Origin: Acidimicrobiia bacterium
GTDB lineage: Bacteria; Actinomycetota; Acidimicrobiia; Acidimicrobiales; Poriferisodalaceae
Assembly (NCBI GenBank): GCA_012960315.1
Contig: DUBN01000066.1
Location: 1 to 64,000 of the forward strand
Length of the DNA stretch: 64,000 nt
Direction of reading: 5' to 3'
Shown here: positions 8,347 through 15,362 of the stretch, piece after piece
How the letters are laid out: every line of letters starts with the position of its first letter
Numbering within the stretch: the first letter of the stretch is position 1
Made by a program: the position numbers and the translations under genes
Notes under the pieces: generated by a model
Told to the model about the DNA's origin: nothing
Databases searched by the model: none
The model's input: only the letters and a program-made list of their open reading frames with translations

Positions 8347-9309
8347 ATGTCGATTGAAACCATCCTTATATTCGCCGAAGGCGATGAGGGCGGCCCCAGT
8401 GGTCTAACTCTGGAGCTAATGGCTGCTGCCCGGAGCCTCGCATCCAACGTCGAAGCTTTCGTGGCCGGCGACGGGGCTGCGATGGCTGAAGAGCTCGGTG
8501 CCCATGGAGCATCCAAGGTTTTTAGTACCGGCCCTCTTGACGGCAAGCTGATGGGAGTTCACGCTGCAGCAGCGCTTCAGGCCCATATCGAAGCAAGTAA
8601 CCCCGATGCGATTTTCTTTGGACAAACCCCAGATGGGCGAGATACAGCCGCTCGTCTCGCTGTCCGGATAGATCAGCCAGTCATTACAAATAACGTTGGC
8701 GCTTCAGTTGAGGACGGAGCCCTGGTAGTTGAGGAGCCAGTTTTTGGTGGCACCCAGAATGTTTTCACTGCCTTTCGAAACGATGGCCCAGCGTTAGCGC
8801 TCTTTCGACCGAAGTCGTTTGAAGCTGAACCAACTGGAGGCGGAGCAGCAGAAGTGGTGGGAGTTGAGGCCATAGACCCTGGTGTCGCCGGATCGGCTGT
8901 CGTGACCGGCCGTCACGCAGAAGAACGTTCTGGTCCGAAGCTGGACGAGGCGGCGGTGGTGATTTCAGGCGGTCGTGGTCTTGGTCAACCAGAGGCATAC
9001 ACAATGATCGATGAATTAGCGGGCTTGCTTGGAGCTGCGTCGGGAGCGTCTCGAGCGATCGTCGACGCCGGATGGGTTCCATATGCCAAACAAGTTGGTC
9101 AGACTGGCAAGGTCGTAAAACCCAACCTGTATGTCGCATGCGGGATTTCAGGAGCGACTCAGCACCTTGTTGGGATGAAGGGTTCTAAAAACATCATCGC
9201 AATCAATAAAGACCCTGAAGCACCTATTTTCGGGGTTGCTGATCTTGGCATCGTCGGCGACGTGCACAAAGTTATTCCGGCGTTGATTGAAGCTTTGAAA
9301 GCGCGTTAG
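8347..9309 (+). CDS. etfA: Electron transfer flavoprotein, alpha subunit
   Basis: A 320-residue EtfA. The N-terminal alpha/beta domain is followed by the FAD-binding C-terminal domain with VVISGGRGLG, LGAASGASRAIVDAGW, QVGQTGKVVKP, LYVACGISGATQHLVGM and IIAINKDPEAPIF in canonical order. The ATG at 8347 is chosen over an in-frame TTG at 8341 because a perfect AGGAGG, overlapping the etfB stop, lies 6 bases ahead of it. Co-transcription and translational coupling with etfB are expected. The pair makes the heterodimeric electron carrier. Confidence 0.96.
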   Translation: MSIETILIFAEGDEGGPSGLTLELMAAARSLASNVEAFVAGDGAAMAEELGAHGASKVFSTGPLDGKLMGVHAAAALQAHIEASNPDAIFFGQTPDGRDTAARLAVRIDQPVITNNVGASVEDGALVVEEPVFGGTQNVFTAFRNDGPALALFRPKSFEAEPTGGGAAEVVGVEAIDPGVAGSAVVTGRHAEERSGPKLDEAAVVISGGRGLGQPEAYTMIDELAGLLGAASGASRAIVDAGWVPYAKQVGQTGKVVKPNLYVACGISGATQHLVGMKGSKNIIAINKDPEAPIFGVADLGIVGDVHKVIPALIEALKAR

Positions 9310-9336
9310 GGCAACTGCCTGGGTTTAGGCAACCAA

Positions 9337-9351
9337 CGACAAGCTTTGTCG
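9337..9351. terminator. Hairpin between convergent etfA and SCO1664 genes
   Basis: CGACAA and TTGTCG pair in a 6-base stem around GCT. A second small stem (TGCCT/AGGCA) lies just upstream at about 9317-9330. The position between converging genes fits a bidirectional terminator, but there is no T tract. Confidence 0.4.
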
Positions 9352-9371
9352 GGCACTTGGCTCGCCGTGAA

Positions 9372-10133
9372 TCAGATCAACGGCCAAGGCCATCGATAGC
9401 CATCATCTGCAGGAAAGACTTGTGATTCGGTCAACCATTTTGCCCGTTGCGTAAGTGCGTCAACTTCGTCTTCTTCAAGCCACGGCGCTAATTGTTCCAA
9501 AGCTCCGTTCGCAACATGTCGCACGCCTTCAAGTAAATGGTCGCCAATTGGCTCGTCGGCGAAGTCCCAAATGACCGTCCGCAACTTGAAGTCGCTCGAG
9601 AAGCAGAGGCCGTGATCGATTCCATACACGCGCCCCCATTCTGAAAGGAGACAATGGCCCGATTTTCGATCAGTGTTGTTAGCCAACAAATCGAGAACGC
9701 AGAGCTTTCGAAGGTCAGGATGATGTAGCGGGTTTTTCACGAGAGTGAAATGATGCTGAGTGAAGTCGGCATCGATAAATAGCTGGATAGATCCAGTTCC
9801 GTGGGGGCCTATCCGTTCCACCGTGGGAGGTACAACGTCCCAGCGCAACTCGTTACTTAATTCGTAAGCGGCGATTTCTCTTCGATGCAACCCTGGCGGG
9901 AAATCCCACAGTGGCCGTTCGCCCTTGACAGGCTTGTAGATTCCGTTCACTGCTAAATCACCCCGCTCCACACGGACGAGGAAGGTGGCGTTCGAGCTGT
10001 AGGGCATACGAGCGAGTAGCTCTATGTCGCCATCGGTTAATACCTTACGAGCGGTTTCAAGGTCCACGAAGTTGGTTGACTTGGAACCGTCAGGTTCAGC
10101 GCTGTCGTCATTCACCGATGGGTTTATGGCCAT
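9372..10133 (-). CDS. SCO1664 family protein (kinase-like fold, function unknown)
   Basis: A 253-residue member of an actinobacterial family (SCO1664/TIGR03843) with distant likeness to PI3/4-kinase or HipA folds. Conserved segments seen are IYKPVKGERPLWDFPPG (nucleotide loop), ELRWDVVPPTV, GSIQLFID, LDLLANNTDRKSGHCLL (putative catalytic loop with Asn-Thr-Asp-Arg-Lys) and YGIDHGLCFSSDFKLRTVIWDF. The ATG at 10133 overlaps the end of the DUF3090 gene by 26 bases; a TTG at 10145 is a less likely start. It is the last gene of a three-gene operon conserved in actinobacteria near mycothiol ligase genes. Biochemical role is unknown. Confidence 0.87.
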   Translation of the reverse strand: MAINPSVNDDSAEPDGSKSTNFVDLETARKVLTDGDIELLARMPYSSNATFLVRVERGDLAVNGIYKPVKGERPLWDFPPGLHRREIAAYELSNELRWDVVPPTVERIGPHGTGSIQLFIDADFTQHHFTLVKNPLHHPDLRKLCVLDLLANNTDRKSGHCLLSEWGRVYGIDHGLCFSSDFKLRTVIWDFADEPIGDHLLEGVRHVANGALEQLAPWLEEDEVDALTQRAKWLTESQVFPADDGYRWPWPLI

Positions 10134-10563
10134 TTTGTCGCCCAAAATCGCGGCCGTACTCCATCAAAAATAGTGCGTGATCCACAAATGCTTTTGCCTG
10201 ACCCAAGCTGATCTGAATGTGAGCTTGAGAGGGTTCACTTTCCTCCTGATCAGGTAGCTCCTGGGCCACGACAACGATCTGTTCGGGCTCTTCACCCGGG
10301 CCGATGGCTAACGCTCCTACCGTCCATACTGCGTTGGGCGGTTCAATCATTTCAGTGGCGGAAACTGCTGCTACCGGGTTGTTGTTGTCTTCCAGCATTT
10401 CAGCTAGGTGACTTGCGAGCGACTGAACTTGATCTTTCTCAACTTTGAGGGTTAGAACCAGACTCTCGTCGTGCGCTTGAAGATAAAAGATGCGAGCCCC
10501 GGGCGCTCCAACAGTTCCGGCAACGAAGTTCTGGGGGTTCTTAATTTCGTAGTTGTCAGTCAT
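10108..10563 (-). CDS. DUF3090 family protein
   Basis: A 151-residue protein of the DUF3090/TIGR03847 family. It opens with a strand-rich segment (FVAGTVGAPGARIFYLQAH) and shows LTLKVEKDQVQSLASHLAEML, WTVGALAIGPGEEPEQIVVVAQEL, and a C-terminal ISLGQAKAFVDHALFLMEYGR, matching the family end to end. A ribosome site AGGAAC precedes the ATG. It is the middle gene of the phosphomutase, DUF3090, SCO1664 operon; the conserved linkage implies a common process, but none has been assigned as far as I know. Confidence 0.88.
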   Translation of the reverse strand: MTDNYEIKNPQNFVAGTVGAPGARIFYLQAHDESLVLTLKVEKDQVQSLASHLAEMLEDNNNPVAAVSATEMIEPPNAVWTVGALAIGPGEEPEQIVVVAQELPDQEESEPSQAHIQISLGQAKAFVDHALFLMEYGRDFGRQNGHKPIGE

Positions 10564-10593
10564 TGTTCCTATTGAGAAATTTGGGGAGGGGTT

Positions 10594-11235
10594 TCAGGCT
10601 GGCGTTAGCGATTTCAGGTCACCGGTGTTGTTCACTGCTAATACAACTGGGCCACTAGACGTGTAAAGGATTGCGGTAACGGAGCATGGCGACACAACTA
10701 TGCGTTGAAAAAGATCCAAGTGGGTTCCCATCGCGTGAGCGACCAAGGCTCGAATCGGATCCGCGTGGCTGACAGCGATCACCGTTTTCCCAGGATGCGT
10801 TGCCACCAAACCATCTACGGTTTGCGACATTCTGGTTTGCATCTGAACGAAAGACTCTCCGTTGGGGAAGCTGAATCCCGAGGGGTATCTCTGCACGGTC
10901 GACCACGCCTTTAGCTTGCGCAATTGACTTAGCTTTCGGCCAGTCCAATCTCCAACGTCAAGTTCAATTAGCCCACGATTTCTTTTGATGGGAATCCCGA
11001 CTCTCTTGGAAATGGGCATAGCGGTTTCTCTCGTACGCTCCAAAGGGCTCGAATAAATCGCGGCAATGGCACGTTGATTCATCTCAGAAATTCGTTCCGC
11101 GACCTTCTCCGCTTGATCTACCCCCACGTCGGATAGGTGGACCCCTGGCTTCCTGCCATACAACTCGACACCAGTTGTTGGGGTCTGTCCGTGTCTGATG
11201 AGAAGCATCAGCGTAGGTCGTTCAGAAGAAGCCAC
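10594..11235 (-). CDS. Histidine phosphatase superfamily protein, MSMEG_4193 family
   Basis: A 213-residue phosphoglycerate-mutase-like enzyme. The catalytic RHG motif is in LLIRHGQTPTTGVELYGRKPG (His near residue 14), followed by SSPLERTRETAMPI, the ELDVGDWTGRKL segment and the second catalytic His in VIAVSHADPIRALVAHAMG. The combination with downstream DUF3090 and SCO1664 genes identifies the MSMEG_4193 subfamily, whose substrate is unknown. It heads the minus-strand operon and is divergent from the UdgB gene 61 bases away. Confidence 0.92.
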   Translation of the reverse strand: MASSERPTLMLLIRHGQTPTTGVELYGRKPGVHLSDVGVDQAEKVAERISEMNQRAIAAIYSSPLERTRETAMPISKRVGIPIKRNRGLIELDVGDWTGRKLSQLRKLKAWSTVQRYPSGFSFPNGESFVQMQTRMSQTVDGLVATHPGKTVIAVSHADPIRALVAHAMGTHLDLFQRIVVSPCSVTAILYTSSGPVVLAVNNTGDLKSLTPA

Positions 11236-11296
11236 GAATTGACCGTAGTCGTTGGAGTCACTGGACTCCGCTTCATAGTCTGCAACACTCGGCGGC

Positions 11297-11986
11297 GTGG
11301 ACTCTTTGGTTTCGCTGGCTGCTGAGATAGCAAACTGTCGTCAATGTGATCGTTTAGTCGAGTGGCGTGAACAAGTTGCTGTGGAGAAGCGGGCGGCATT
11401 TCGCGACGAAGACTATTGGGGGTTGGGCGTACCCGGGTTTGGAGACCCAGCAGCGAAAGTCATGATCGTTGGATTGGCGCCCGCTGCGCATGGGGCCAAT
11501 CGAACCGGGCGCGTCTTTACCGGCGATCGTTCTGGAGACTTTCTTTTCGCTTCTCTACACAGGACAGGGTTCGCCAGTCAGTCGTTTGCCAGGCATGTCG
11601 GAGACGGACTTCAACTGACAGACGCCTACGTCACCGCAGCTGTACGATGCGCCCCCCCGGCGAACAAGCCGACGACTGAAGAACGCGACAACTGCCGGCC
11701 CTTTATCGAACGTGAGTTGGACCTGCTTCGCAAGGTCCGCGTATTTGTTGCGCTGGGACAGTTTGGTTATCAAGTCACGTGTTCAATCCTTGGAGTGCGT
11801 CGTCGTCCCAAGTTTGGCCACGGAGTCGTGGTGCCCTTGTCAGAGCACGGATGTGAGCGCACAGGGAATATCGTTTGCTCATTTCATCCAAGCCAGCAGA
11901 ACACCTTTACGGGGCGGCTTACCGAAGCGATGCTTGATCAAGTTTTCTCAACGGCGCGCGAACTTGCCGAACTAGGGCCCGCCTAA
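11297..11986 (+). CDS. udgB: Type-5 uracil-DNA glycosylase (UdgB)
   Basis: A 229-residue Fe-S DNA glycosylase that removes uracil and other deaminated bases from DNA. Motif 1 reads GLAPAAHGANRTGRVFTGD, the UdgB version with Ala-His in place of the family-4 Glu. Cluster cysteines are Cys14 and Cys17 (CRQC) plus one in VRCAPPANKP and one in RDNCRPFIE. Motif 2 is CSFHPSQQNTFTGRL. DYWGLGVPGFGDPAAKVMIV is also typical. The GTG at 11297 is used because it places the first CxxC at the usual distance from the N-terminus. It is divergent from the phosphomutase operon and 9 bases ahead of a lipoprotein gene. Confidence 0.93.
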   Translation: MDSLVSLAAEIANCRQCDRLVEWREQVAVEKRAAFRDEDYWGLGVPGFGDPAAKVMIVGLAPAAHGANRTGRVFTGDRSGDFLFASLHRTGFASQSFARHVGDGLQLTDAYVTAAVRCAPPANKPTTEERDNCRPFIERELDLLRKVRVFVALGQFGYQVTCSILGVRRRPKFGHGVVVPLSEHGCERTGNIVCSFHPSQQNTFTGRLTEAMLDQVFSTARELAELGPA

Positions 11987-11995
11987 TCTTCGACT

Positions 11996-12574
11996 ATGGC
12001 TAATTACACAAAGGTCAGAGACCTTCTTCGCCGAGTCGTCGTCTTTGGTCTTGTGCTAGCTAGCGCTTGTTCGCTACAAGACTCCTCAGTCAGTCGTCAA
12101 GACGAGACAGCTACTTCATTCGATAACCCCGGCACTCTGGCCGTGGATGATGCGCTTCCTGTCAGCGACTATTTGCTCGACATTGGGACCACGGTTGCCT
12201 TCTTGGATTCATGCATCGCGAATTCAGGTCTAGTTGGGCCATGTCATTGCGCCTCCGATCTATTGGTTTACGACGTCGATATCGCCGACGTAAAAGGGCT
12301 TGAAGATCGGATGAGTGCGTTCAACGAATTTCCACCTGAACTAGCAGGTTTGTTAATCCAATGTCGTGGTGCTGATCGACCCCCCGAGTGGTCGCCTTCG
12401 ACAAAAGAGCTTTATCTGTCTGCATGCAGTTACGGCTCAGATCGTTTGGACCGACTGTGTCGTTGCTCAGCATCTCGAGCCGCTGATGTGATCCCCGAGG
12501 CGCGGTTGTCAGAGTTCTTGAGTGCAACCGACCTGCGCCCCAACATGGTGGATCTCATCAACACATGTCTTTGA
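11996..12574 (+). CDS. Putative lipoprotein with duplicated four-cysteine module
   Basis: A 192-residue protein I do not recognise. The N-terminus has a basic start, a hydrophobic stretch VVVFGLVLASAC and a lipobox LASAC, so it should be lipidated on the Cys and anchored outside the membrane. After a Ser/Thr-rich linker come two copies of one module: Cys, 9-10 residues, Cys-x-Cys, 33-37 residues, Cys (first copy around CIANSGLVGPCHC to LIQC, second around CSYGSDRLDRLCRC to the C-terminal INTC). Each module contains a predicted helix-rich segment. The even cysteine count suggests disulfides or metal binding outside the cell. It follows udgB closely but shows no functional link. Confidence 0.72.
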   Translation: MANYTKVRDLLRRVVVFGLVLASACSLQDSSVSRQDETATSFDNPGTLAVDDALPVSDYLLDIGTTVAFLDSCIANSGLVGPCHCASDLLVYDVDIADVKGLEDRMSAFNEFPPELAGLLIQCRGADRPPEWSPSTKELYLSACSYGSDRLDRLCRCSASRAADVIPEARLSEFLSATDLRPNMVDLINTCL

Positions 12575-12599
12575 TTAAGACGAGATAGCTACGACGGAG

Positions 12600-13769
12600 C
12601 TACTTACGGGTTGGAGTGGGCAACATGGCGGGTTTGTCCCAGGCAAATTCAGGCCATCTTGCTCGAGACTTTTGACTCAACTTGTGCATCAGGTCGATAG
12701 CCGCTGGGTCATCATCTCCGGGTCTGCCAATCAAATAACCGCCCTCAAGCATTTTCATGATGATTTCTCGACCTATTGGAGTTCGCACGATTGTCAATGT
12801 CCAATCGCTGTACTTACCAATGCCTCCAGTCGAGATATCTGCATGTTCTGCGGCAAAATCCGGGCAGTAGTTACACCCCTCTCGTGTCCAAGCGTGGCAT
12901 TCCTTGAGGTTGATTTCGTAGTAGCCGCCATCGTCCGTCCAGATTTGAAAAACACCTTTAATGTTTGTTTTCTTTATCGTGTGACGATCTAGCCCATATT
13001 TCTGCTCGAACAACTCTTCAAAGATTGCCTCATCAAACGACTTCGAACACAGGAGCCCTATGTTGAGAGCAAACCTGTTACCGACTTTTCCAATTTTTCG
13101 GGACTTGGCAACCGGCACAATTGAGCTCTGGCAACTCATCCCAACCAACGCGATTTTCTTTGCCCCAGCATCAATCGCTTCGCTATATGCAAGGGTGTTC
13201 GCAGAATAGGTGTAACGACTGCCGGCGCCTCTAATGACGTCATCTCGATTAAAGGCGACCCCCGGGGAGGCGGTCCATTGAGAGCCTTCGCCTTCGCCCA
13301 CGTATGAGGTGAGAGCGGCATCTATGTACCCGTTGTCTAGTGCCCAGATCAGGATCGCTGACACAAGCCCGCCGTCTTGCCCGACCTCGTGGATGAAGTC
13401 CTCGGATGCTCGAGTGAGGATGATGTCTTTGTACACCCCCGACGGTTCGTCGGGTGTGCGAGTCCGATCAAACAAAAACTCATCGGCTTCGTCCTCCCAC
13501 GTTCGAAAGCGCGGACAGGCCCTCGTGCAACTCGTGCAACCTTTTTCCCCATGACCACAGTTGTCAGGCCCTAACTCATCCTCGATATGGAACGGCTTAA
13601 ACCCGCCTTGGACGTGGTCGTACCCAATTACGTCGTGTGGACAGCTGATCACGCAGCCCGCGCAACCGGTACAGAGACCCGACGTGATTACTTCCTCCTG
13701 AAGTTCTTTCCATTGGAATACCCAACGCTCTTTTTTGGGTGCTTCTGTGTCGCTTTCCGTCACGGCCAT
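12600..13769 (-). CDS. Coenzyme F420 hydrogenase/dehydrogenase beta-subunit family protein
   Basis: A 389-residue FrhB/FdhB-like iron-sulfur flavoprotein. Two ferredoxin-type motifs are at Cys33-x2-Cys36-x2-Cys39-x3-Cys43 and at Cys78-x2-Cys81-x3-Cys85 with Cys71 ahead. The FrhB N and C domains follow, with GQDGGLVSAILIWALDNGYIDAAL, RGAGSRYTYSANTLAY, LVGMSCQSSIVPVAK, IGLLCSKSF and CHAWTREGCNYCPDF. FrhB proteins transfer electrons between F420 and Fe-S or flavin centres; hydrogenase subunits are absent, so this is probably an F420:ferredoxin-type oxidoreductase or a subunit of some other complex. It is divergent from a second F420-linked gene, 150 bases away. Confidence 0.88.
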   Translation of the reverse strand: MAVTESDTEAPKKERWVFQWKELQEEVITSGLCTGCAGCVISCPHDVIGYDHVQGGFKPFHIEDELGPDNCGHGEKGCTSCTRACPRFRTWEDEADEFLFDRTRTPDEPSGVYKDIILTRASEDFIHEVGQDGGLVSAILIWALDNGYIDAALTSYVGEGEGSQWTASPGVAFNRDDVIRGAGSRYTYSANTLAYSEAIDAGAKKIALVGMSCQSSIVPVAKSRKIGKVGNRFALNIGLLCSKSFDEAIFEELFEQKYGLDRHTIKKTNIKGVFQIWTDDGGYYEINLKECHAWTREGCNYCPDFAAEHADISTGGIGKYSDWTLTIVRTPIGREIIMKMLEGGYLIGRPGDDDPAAIDLMHKLSQKSRARWPEFAWDKPAMLPTPTRK

Positions 13770-13877
13770 ACCAAGAGACTACGCCGCGTGATCAATTCTG
13801 ACGTGGCTGACGGGCTTCTTGGCCCATGCAGTTGGGTGAGGAAGTAGCTCCGACTAGTGTGACCCATCGCGTTACCA

Positions 13878-13910
13878 CCGTCGTCGTTTACGACGGGGTA
13901 GGCACACCCC
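13878..13910. promoter_or_regulatory. Overlapping inverted repeats before the F420-dependent oxidoreductase
   Basis: CCGTCGT and ACGACGG (13878-13884, 13890-13896) pair over a 5-base loop, and GGGGT/ACCCC (13895-13899, 13906-13910) forms a second stem ending 9 bases ahead of the start codon. They could be an operator for the divergent F420 pair or a 5' UTR structure hiding the ribosome site. Confidence 0.35.
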
Positions 13911-13919
13911 CGAGGACTA

Positions 13920-14330
13920 ATGAACGAAACTGAATTATTAGAGTTGCTCAGCCATGCTCGCGTAGCGACATTGGCCACTATCCGGGCAGACGGCCGAGTG
14001 GACTTGGTCCCCATCACTTTCGCTTTTGACGATCAAGTGGTCGTGACAGCGATTGACCACAAAAAGAAATCGACCACCGAATTGAAACGGTTGGACAACA
14101 TCGGCCAATTCCCCGAGGTGACGCTCCTAGCCGACCATTACAACGACCAAGATTGGACGCATCTTTGGTGGGTTCGGATCCGCGGTCGCGCAAAAGTTCA
14201 TCAAGCCGGCAACGAATATGAACGCGCCCTGGACTTGCTGTCCGATCGCTACACCCAATACGCCGAAACCAGACCTAAAGGCGCGGTGATCGTTATCGAT
14301 CGAACTGAACTAACGGGTTGGAAGGCATAA
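13920..14330 (+). CDS. PPOX-class F420-dependent oxidoreductase (TIGR03668-like)
   Basis: A 136-residue split beta-barrel flavin/deazaflavin-binding protein. ELLSHARVATLATIRADGRVDLVPITFAFDD is the usual opening of this class, HKKKSTTELKRLDNI supplies the basic loop that contacts the phosphate of the cofactor, and THLWWVRIRGRAKV is the dimer strand. TIGR03668 proteins come from F420-producing actinobacteria, so F420 rather than FMN is the likely cofactor. The substrate is unknown. The gene diverges from the FrhB-like gene, which supports shared use of F420H2. Confidence 0.87.
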   Translation: MNETELLELLSHARVATLATIRADGRVDLVPITFAFDDQVVVTAIDHKKKSTTELKRLDNIGQFPEVTLLADHYNDQDWTHLWWVRIRGRAKVHQAGNEYERALDLLSDRYTQYAETRPKGAVIVIDRTELTGWKA

Positions 14331-14335
14331 GTACC

Positions 14336-15118
14336 CTAGTCATGTCGCTGCGTCGAGATTTGACCGTCGCCAACAGCAGAAAAAGAGCAGCCGAGCACGA
14401 CGGTGACGACCGTTACGGTGATCCCGCCGAGAACAAGAAACGTCACCACCATCTGGGTCATCACAGCATCAATTGGATCGGCTCCAGCCAATAGCATCCC
14501 CGTCATCGTGCCAGGTAGCAGCACGAGTCCAATCATTCGCATTCGTTCGATCTCGGGAGTTAACGCCGTCTTGATTGCCTTAGCCACTTGGGGACGTACA
14601 GCATCTTTAGCCTTAAAACCGAGTGCAAGCATTGCTTCGATTTGCCCGCGTTCCTCCGTTACCAACTCAACAAACCGGATAGCGCCTGCCGCAGTCGCTG
14701 GAAGAGTATTTCCAAGAATGATCCCTGCCATAGGTACAAGAGTCCATGGCTTTAGGGGAAGTACCCCAAAGCAAAAAACCACTGTCAGGCCAGCGGCAAG
14801 AGGACAAGTCACAGCGACAGCGGATAGAACAATCGAAGGGCGATTTTCTCCCAATGGCTTCGTTCTTCTACGCACCACCCCGGTAGCAAAAATCACCATC
14901 ATCCCACTCCAAAGCCAGGCCCACCCCAGATGGGCATCTGGTCTAAGCGCCGGGACCAAGAGGAGCCCCGTAGCCAGCAGCTGCACTACAGATCGAGTTG
15001 AACTCAGGAAAACGACCTTGTGTAAGCCGAGATTGAGGCGCCATGAAACAACGAGGGTGAGTGCGACTAGGGCGGCCGTGACCGCCACTCCCCATGGAGA
15101 CACGGTGACGGCCATCAT
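14336..15118 (-). CDS. fetB: FetB/UPF0014 family ABC transporter permease
   Basis: A 260-residue polytopic membrane protein with about seven hydrophobic segments. RLNLGLHKVVFLSSTRSVVQLLATG, PMAGIILGNTLPATAAGAIRFVE, EAMLALGFKAKDAVRP and the long RMRMIGLVLLPGTMTGMLLAGADPI segment are hallmarks of the UPF0014 family. In E. coli FetB works with the ATPase FetA to export iron. No ATPase gene adjoins it here, so its partner is elsewhere or it acts differently. The tandem ATG at 15118 is preferred to the GTG at 15133. It is convergent with the F420 oxidoreductase gene, 5 bases apart. Confidence 0.88.
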   Translation of the reverse strand: MMAVTVSPWGVAVTAALVALTLVVSWRLNLGLHKVVFLSSTRSVVQLLATGLLLVPALRPDAHLGWAWLWSGMMVIFATGVVRRRTKPLGENRPSIVLSAVAVTCPLAAGLTVVFCFGVLPLKPWTLVPMAGIILGNTLPATAAGAIRFVELVTEERGQIEAMLALGFKAKDAVRPQVAKAIKTALTPEIERMRMIGLVLLPGTMTGMLLAGADPIDAVMTQMVVTFLVLGGITVTVVTVVLGCSFSAVGDGQISTQRHD

Positions 15119-15172
15119 CGTGCTTCTTATCACGGCGTTACATGAGCACTGAATCTTTTGTCAGTTGTTTTG

Positions 15173-15244
15173 CGCCCTCGGCAGGATTCGAACCTGCGCT
15201 CATGGCTCCGGAAGCCAATGCTCTATCCCCTGAGCTACGAGGGC
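15173..15244 (-). tRNA. tRNA-Arg (anticodon CCG)
   Basis: The minus strand folds into a cloverleaf: acceptor GCCCTCG with CGAGGGC, D stem GCTC/GAGC around AGGGGATA, anticodon loop TTCCGGA giving CCG, and T arm GCAGG-TTCGAAT-CCTGC. The outermost anticodon-stem pair (T27-T43) is mismatched. The discriminator is G and no CCA is encoded. It reads CGG codons and lies divergently 118 bases ahead of argS. Confidence 0.95.
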
Positions 15245-15362
15245 GGGTTAGCGAATGTACCGCATTCAATAGAACCCTCCACAACTAGACCGCGGCATCG
15301 GCCCAAAGCATAAGTCACTTCAAGCTTGGTTGGTCTCAGCGGTACAGTCGGGTGGTGTTCCC

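Noticed and set aside
12567-12602. Two small hairpins between the lipoprotein gene and the FrhB-like gene
   Set aside because: Stems of only 5 bases, one overlapping a stop codon, without T tracts; too weak to call terminators.
14403-15152. Long plus-strand open frame opposite fetB (249 codons)
   Set aside because: The minus strand carries clear UPF0014 motifs; the opposite frame is Arg/Thr/Ser-rich with no family features.
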